Below are positions 5,995-8,211 of a DNA stretch of 8,211 nucleotides, piece after piece (within the stretch, counting starts at the first letter, position 1; each line of letters starts with the position of its first letter). A program made the translations under genes and the position numbers. A model generated the notes under the pieces. It saw only the letters and a list, made by a program, of their open reading frames with translations. It did not search any database and was not told where the DNA came from. This stretch comes from Paracoccaceae bacterium (GTDB lineage: Bacteria; Pseudomonadota; Alphaproteobacteria; Rhodobacterales; Rhodobacteraceae), in assembly GCA_007134405.1 (NCBI GenBank), contig SLKW01000475.1, positions 1 to 8,211 of the forward strand. The letters are read 5' to 3'.

Positions 5995-6785
5995 TCCCGC
6001 AACCTTTCCGCGCCCAGAAGCCGGGGCAGGTTGCCGAAGCGCCCGATCAGCCCGAAGACCAGGATGGCGATAACGACGAAAAGGACCGACACCACCCCCA
6101 TGATCGGCGTGTATCCGTAGCGCAGGCTGTTGAAGATCTTGATCGGCAGGGTTTCGACGGTGAAGCCCGCGACCATGTAGGCGATGATGTATTCGTTGAG
6201 CGACAGCACGAAGGCAAAGGCGTAGCCCGAGATCATGTAGGGCAGCACCAGCGGGAGAACCACGGTGCGCAGCACCTTGCCGCGCGTCGCCCCCATCACC
6301 CGCGCCGCCTCGATCAGCGCGGGGTCGATGGTTTGCAGCCCGAGAGAAATGGTCACGAGCGGCAGCGTCACTAGGAAGACCGCGTGCGAGACGACGGTGG
6401 CCGTAAACTGACCGTACATCCCAAGCGAGACCCAGAAGACCAGGAACCCCAACGCGGTGATCACCGGCGGCAGCATGAAGGGCGCTACGCCCAGCGTGTA
6501 AAGCGCCCGACTGAGCCAGCCGCCGCGCACCCAGACATGCAATGCCAGGGGTAGCGCCACGGCGACGGCCAGCGCGCTGGCGAGGGCTGCGATTACGACC
6601 GAGTTGCGCAGCGGCCCCATCCAGTCGGCTTGCTGGAAAAGCGCGCCGTACCAGCGCAGCGACAAGTCTTGCGGGGGGAAACGCAGGCTCTGCGCGGAAT
6701 TGAGCGAGACGCCGGTCACGACGACCAGCGGCGCGGCCAGAAGGATCAGGATGAGAGTGACGTAGAGTGGTCCGAGCGGTTTCAT
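5991..6785 (-). CDS. ABC transporter permease, PotC-like (spermidine/putrescine type)
   Basis: A 264-residue integral inner-membrane protein. Segments begin about 8-27, 62-83, 96-120, 130-150, 180-200 and 226-248, the usual six helices of a PotC-type permease. The cytoplasmic EAA loop that contacts the ATPase is EAARVMGATRGKVLRTVVLPLVLP (159-182), including the conserved EAA and central Gly. It pairs with the preceding permease to form the translocation pore. The ATG at 6785-6783 overlaps the preceding stop as ATGA. A GGGAGG (6795-6790 on the minus strand) four bases upstream serves as ribosome-binding site. Its own stop overlaps the nitrilase start. Related type I importers (the Pot/Pot-like, thiamine and iron families) share this layout, so polyamine specificity is a family-level guess. 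Confidence 0.93.
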   Translation of the reverse strand: MKPLGPLYVTLILILLAAPLVVVTGVSLNSAQSLRFPPQDLSLRWYGALFQQADWMGPLRNSVVIAALASALAVAVALPLALHVWVRGGWLSRALYTLGVAPFMLPPVITALGFLVFWVSLGMYGQFTATVVSHAVFLVTLPLVTISLGLQTIDPALIEAARVMGATRGKVLRTVVLPLVLPYMISGYAFAFVLSLNEYIIAYMVAGFTVETLPIKIFNSLRYGYTPIMGVVSVLFVVIAILVFGLIGRFGNLPRLLGAERLRE

Positions 6786-7633
6786 CCGGCCTCCCTCTGG
6801 CGGCCCAGCAGCAGCGCAAGCCCCACCATGGCGAGCGCGACCAGCAGAAGCATGATCGCCATCGCCGCGGCGAAGGGCAGGTTCGACTGGAAGATCGCCT
6901 GGTCGGTGATGTGCACCGAAAGCGTCCAGTGCCGCGGCCGGCCGAGCAATTGCGGCAGCAGGTAAGCGCCGAGCGTGAAGACGAAGACGAGGATCAGCGC
7001 CCCCAGGATCGGCGCGCGCAGCACCGGCACGGTGACGGTCAGGAACGCACGTAGCGGCGAGGCGCCCATGCTGCGCGCAGCCTCGCCCAGTTCCGGGTCG
7101 AGCCGCGAGACCGGCGGGTAGAGGACGAGAACCGCGTAGGGAAAGCCCAGATAGCAAAGCCCCGCCATCAGCGCGAAGAGGCCGGGCGTGTAGGCCTGCG
7201 AGGTCTCGATGATCCCCAGCGCTGCGAAGAGGTTGCCGACGCCCGCCGTGCGCGAGAGCAGCGTCGAGAGCGAAAAGCCGATGATGACCTCGGAAAGCGA
7301 CAGGACGGCGAGCAGGATCACCAGCACGAGCGTTTGCGCGCGTCGGCGCATCCCTGACAGAAGGACAGTGAAAGGAAAGGCGAGAACGACGCAGATAAGC
7401 GCCGCGCCGGCTGCGATCAGGATCGAGGTGACCAGGATGCGGCCGAAGAAGGGCGTAAAAAGCCGTGCGTAGCTGGTAAATTCGAAGCCGGGCTCGAAGA
7501 AGCCGCCGGGCACGCGGTGCGCGACGCTGACCGAGAGCATGATGGCGAAGGGGATGAGGAACAGGACCGCGAGCCAGACGCCCGGAATCGCACCGAGCCA
7601 CGCGGGCGTGACCTTCTCCGTCCCGGCGCTCAT
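6782..7633 (-). CDS. ABC transporter permease, PotB-like (spermidine/putrescine type)
   Basis: A 283-residue membrane protein with an N-terminal cytoplasmic stretch followed by about six helices (near 17-38, 66-92, 101-125, 145-171, 207-228 and 254-277). The EAA loop is [26 protein letters not shown] (184-209), the coupling-helix site for the ATPase. [10 protein letters not shown] (222-231) is a stretch typical of PotB proteins. It forms the pore with the PotC-like subunit. The ATG at 7633-7631 overlaps the ATPase stop as ATGA. No good Shine-Dalgarno sequence is visible upstream, so it probably depends on translational coupling to the ATPase gene. The solute-binding protein expected for such an importer is not in the window and probably lies upstream of the ATPase. 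Confidence 0.93.
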   Translation of the reverse strand: MSAGTEKVTPAWLGAIPGVWLAVLFLIPFAIMLSVSVAHRVPGGFFEPGFEFTSYARLFTPFFGRILVTSILIAAGAALICVVLAFPFTVLLSGMRRRAQTLVLVILLAVLSLSEVIIGFSLSTLLSRTAGVGNLFAALGIIETSQAYTPGLFALMAGLCYLGFPYAVLVLYPPVSRLDPELGEAARSMGASPLRAFLTVTVPVLRAPILGALILVFVFTLGAYLLPQLLGRPRHWTLSVHITDQAIFQSNLPFAAAMAIMLLLVALAMVGLALLLGRQREAG

Positions 7634-8211
7634 GGCGCCAGCACCACGCGGCGGCCGGGTTCGAAGGCCAAAAGGACAGTTTCGGCCAGACCGACCGCGG
7701 GCCGGTCGCGGGGGGCGAAGAGGGCGTTGACCTCGCGCCCGTCGAGGTTGAGGGTGAATTGCACGCTCTCGCCCAGGTCGCGGATGAAGGTGATGCGCGC
7801 GGGAAGGCCCATGTCGGCGAAGCGCACGTCTTCGGGGCGCACCGAAAGGACGGCGGGGCCGTCGGCGCATTTGACGCGATCGCCCTCGGTCAGGTCCACG
7901 GAGTGACCGGCGATGTTCAGTTGGCCGCCGGAAAGGTGGCAGGGGACCAGGTTCGTCGATCCGATAAAACCCGCGACGAAGGCATTGGCCGGGTCGCGGT
8001 AAAGGTCCATCGGCGCGCCCATCTGCTGCACGCGGCCCTGGTCCATGACGATCAGGAGGTCGGCCATGGTCAGCGCCTCCTTCTGGTCGTGGGTGACGAC
8101 CACGGTGGTGACGCCGAGGCGCTGCTGGAGTTGCCGCAATTCGACCTGCATGTGTTCGCGCAGGTTGGCGTCGAGCGCCGAGAGCGGCTCGTCGAGGAGG
8201 AACACCTTGGG
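7630..8211 (-). CDS. ABC transporter ATP-binding protein, PotA-like, C-terminal part; 5' end outside window
   Basis: The frame enters at the right edge and gives 193 residues, beginning inside Walker [19 protein letters not shown]. The Walker B Asp-Glu (LLDEP), the D-loop (SALD) and the H-loop ([10 protein letters not shown]) are visible. The Walker A, Q-loop and signature motif lie outside. After the nucleotide-binding domain comes a TOBE-type C-terminal domain (about residues 85-193, with [10 protein letters not shown]), typical of PotA/MalK/CysA-type ATPases and used for regulation or substrate control. GTG at 8205 is an internal Val, not a start. The protein powers import through the two downstream permeases. 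It is the first of four overlapping genes seen here. Polyamine-type specificity is inferred from the whole operon. Confidence 0.94.
   Translation of the reverse strand, partial: PKVFLLDEPLSALDANLREHMQVELRQLQQRLGVTTVVVTHDQKEALTMADLLIVMDQGRVQQMGAPMDLYRDPANAFVAGFIGSTNLVPCHLSGGQLNIAGHSVDLTEGDRVKCADGPAVLSVRPEDVRFADMGLPARITFIRDLGESVQFTLNLDGREVNALFAPRDRPAVGLAETVLLAFEPGRRVVLAP

Noticed and set aside
5995..6819. Long N-terminal extension of the nitrilase frame
   Set aside because: It is only read-through of an alternative frame across the PotC-like permease. The ATGA overlap at 5991-5994 gives the natural start.

Overview
The window is about two-thirds G+C, apart from one AT-rich spot near 5.1 kb. 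It is tightly packed with ordinary bacterial chromosomal genes. The gene families, codon use and promoter style suggest an alphaproteobacterium, most likely of the Rhodobacterales (Roseobacter/Paracoccus-type). This placement is inferred from protein resemblance and was not tested. There are no RNA genes, insertion sequences, CRISPR arrays or integrase/att signatures.

Left part (1-1711): the 3' end of one M20-family amidohydrolase is followed 14 bp later by a complete paralogue, in the same direction. This tandem pair of hippurate/N-acyl-amino-acid amidohydrolases ends at a strong hairpin with an A-tract and a T-tract (1675-1701). The hairpin can serve both this pair and the convergent gene beyond it. 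That gene (1726-2403, minus strand) is an M15-type peptidoglycan peptidase with a hydrophobic, holin-like C-terminal tail. It looks like a phage-lysis or gene-transfer-agent type protein standing alone.

Middle (2404-5078): three separate plus-strand genes follow. They encode a small lipoprotein-like protein with a charged C-terminal helix, a zinc-free zeta-crystallin-type quinone oxidoreductase, and a luciferase-like (LLM) flavin-dependent monooxygenase. Each is preceded by a similar -35/-10 pair (TTGCGG or TTCACC, 16-17 bp, TAGCYT or TATGGT) and a short leader, so they look individually transcribed.

Convergent gap (5079-5211): this contains a 73-bp stretch of about 34% G+C. It holds a perfect 14-bp palindrome, promoter-like hexamers on both strands and a spaced direct repeat. 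No gene in the window explains it.

Right part (5212-8211, minus strand): this is the 3' portion of a spermidine/putrescine-type ABC importer operon. In transcription order it has an ATPase (5' end outside the window), two permeases and a nitrilase-superfamily amidohydrolase. Every junction is a 4-bp ATGA overlap, so the four genes are probably translationally coupled. The simplest reading is uptake of a polyamine-like or amide-bearing nitrogen compound followed by hydrolysis of its C-N bond in the cytoplasm. With the tandem M20 amidohydrolases, the window has a modest theme of amide and nitrogen scavenging. I found no convincing novel multi-gene system. The items most worth a second look are the AT-rich island, the M15-membrane fusion and the coupling of nitrilase to transporter.
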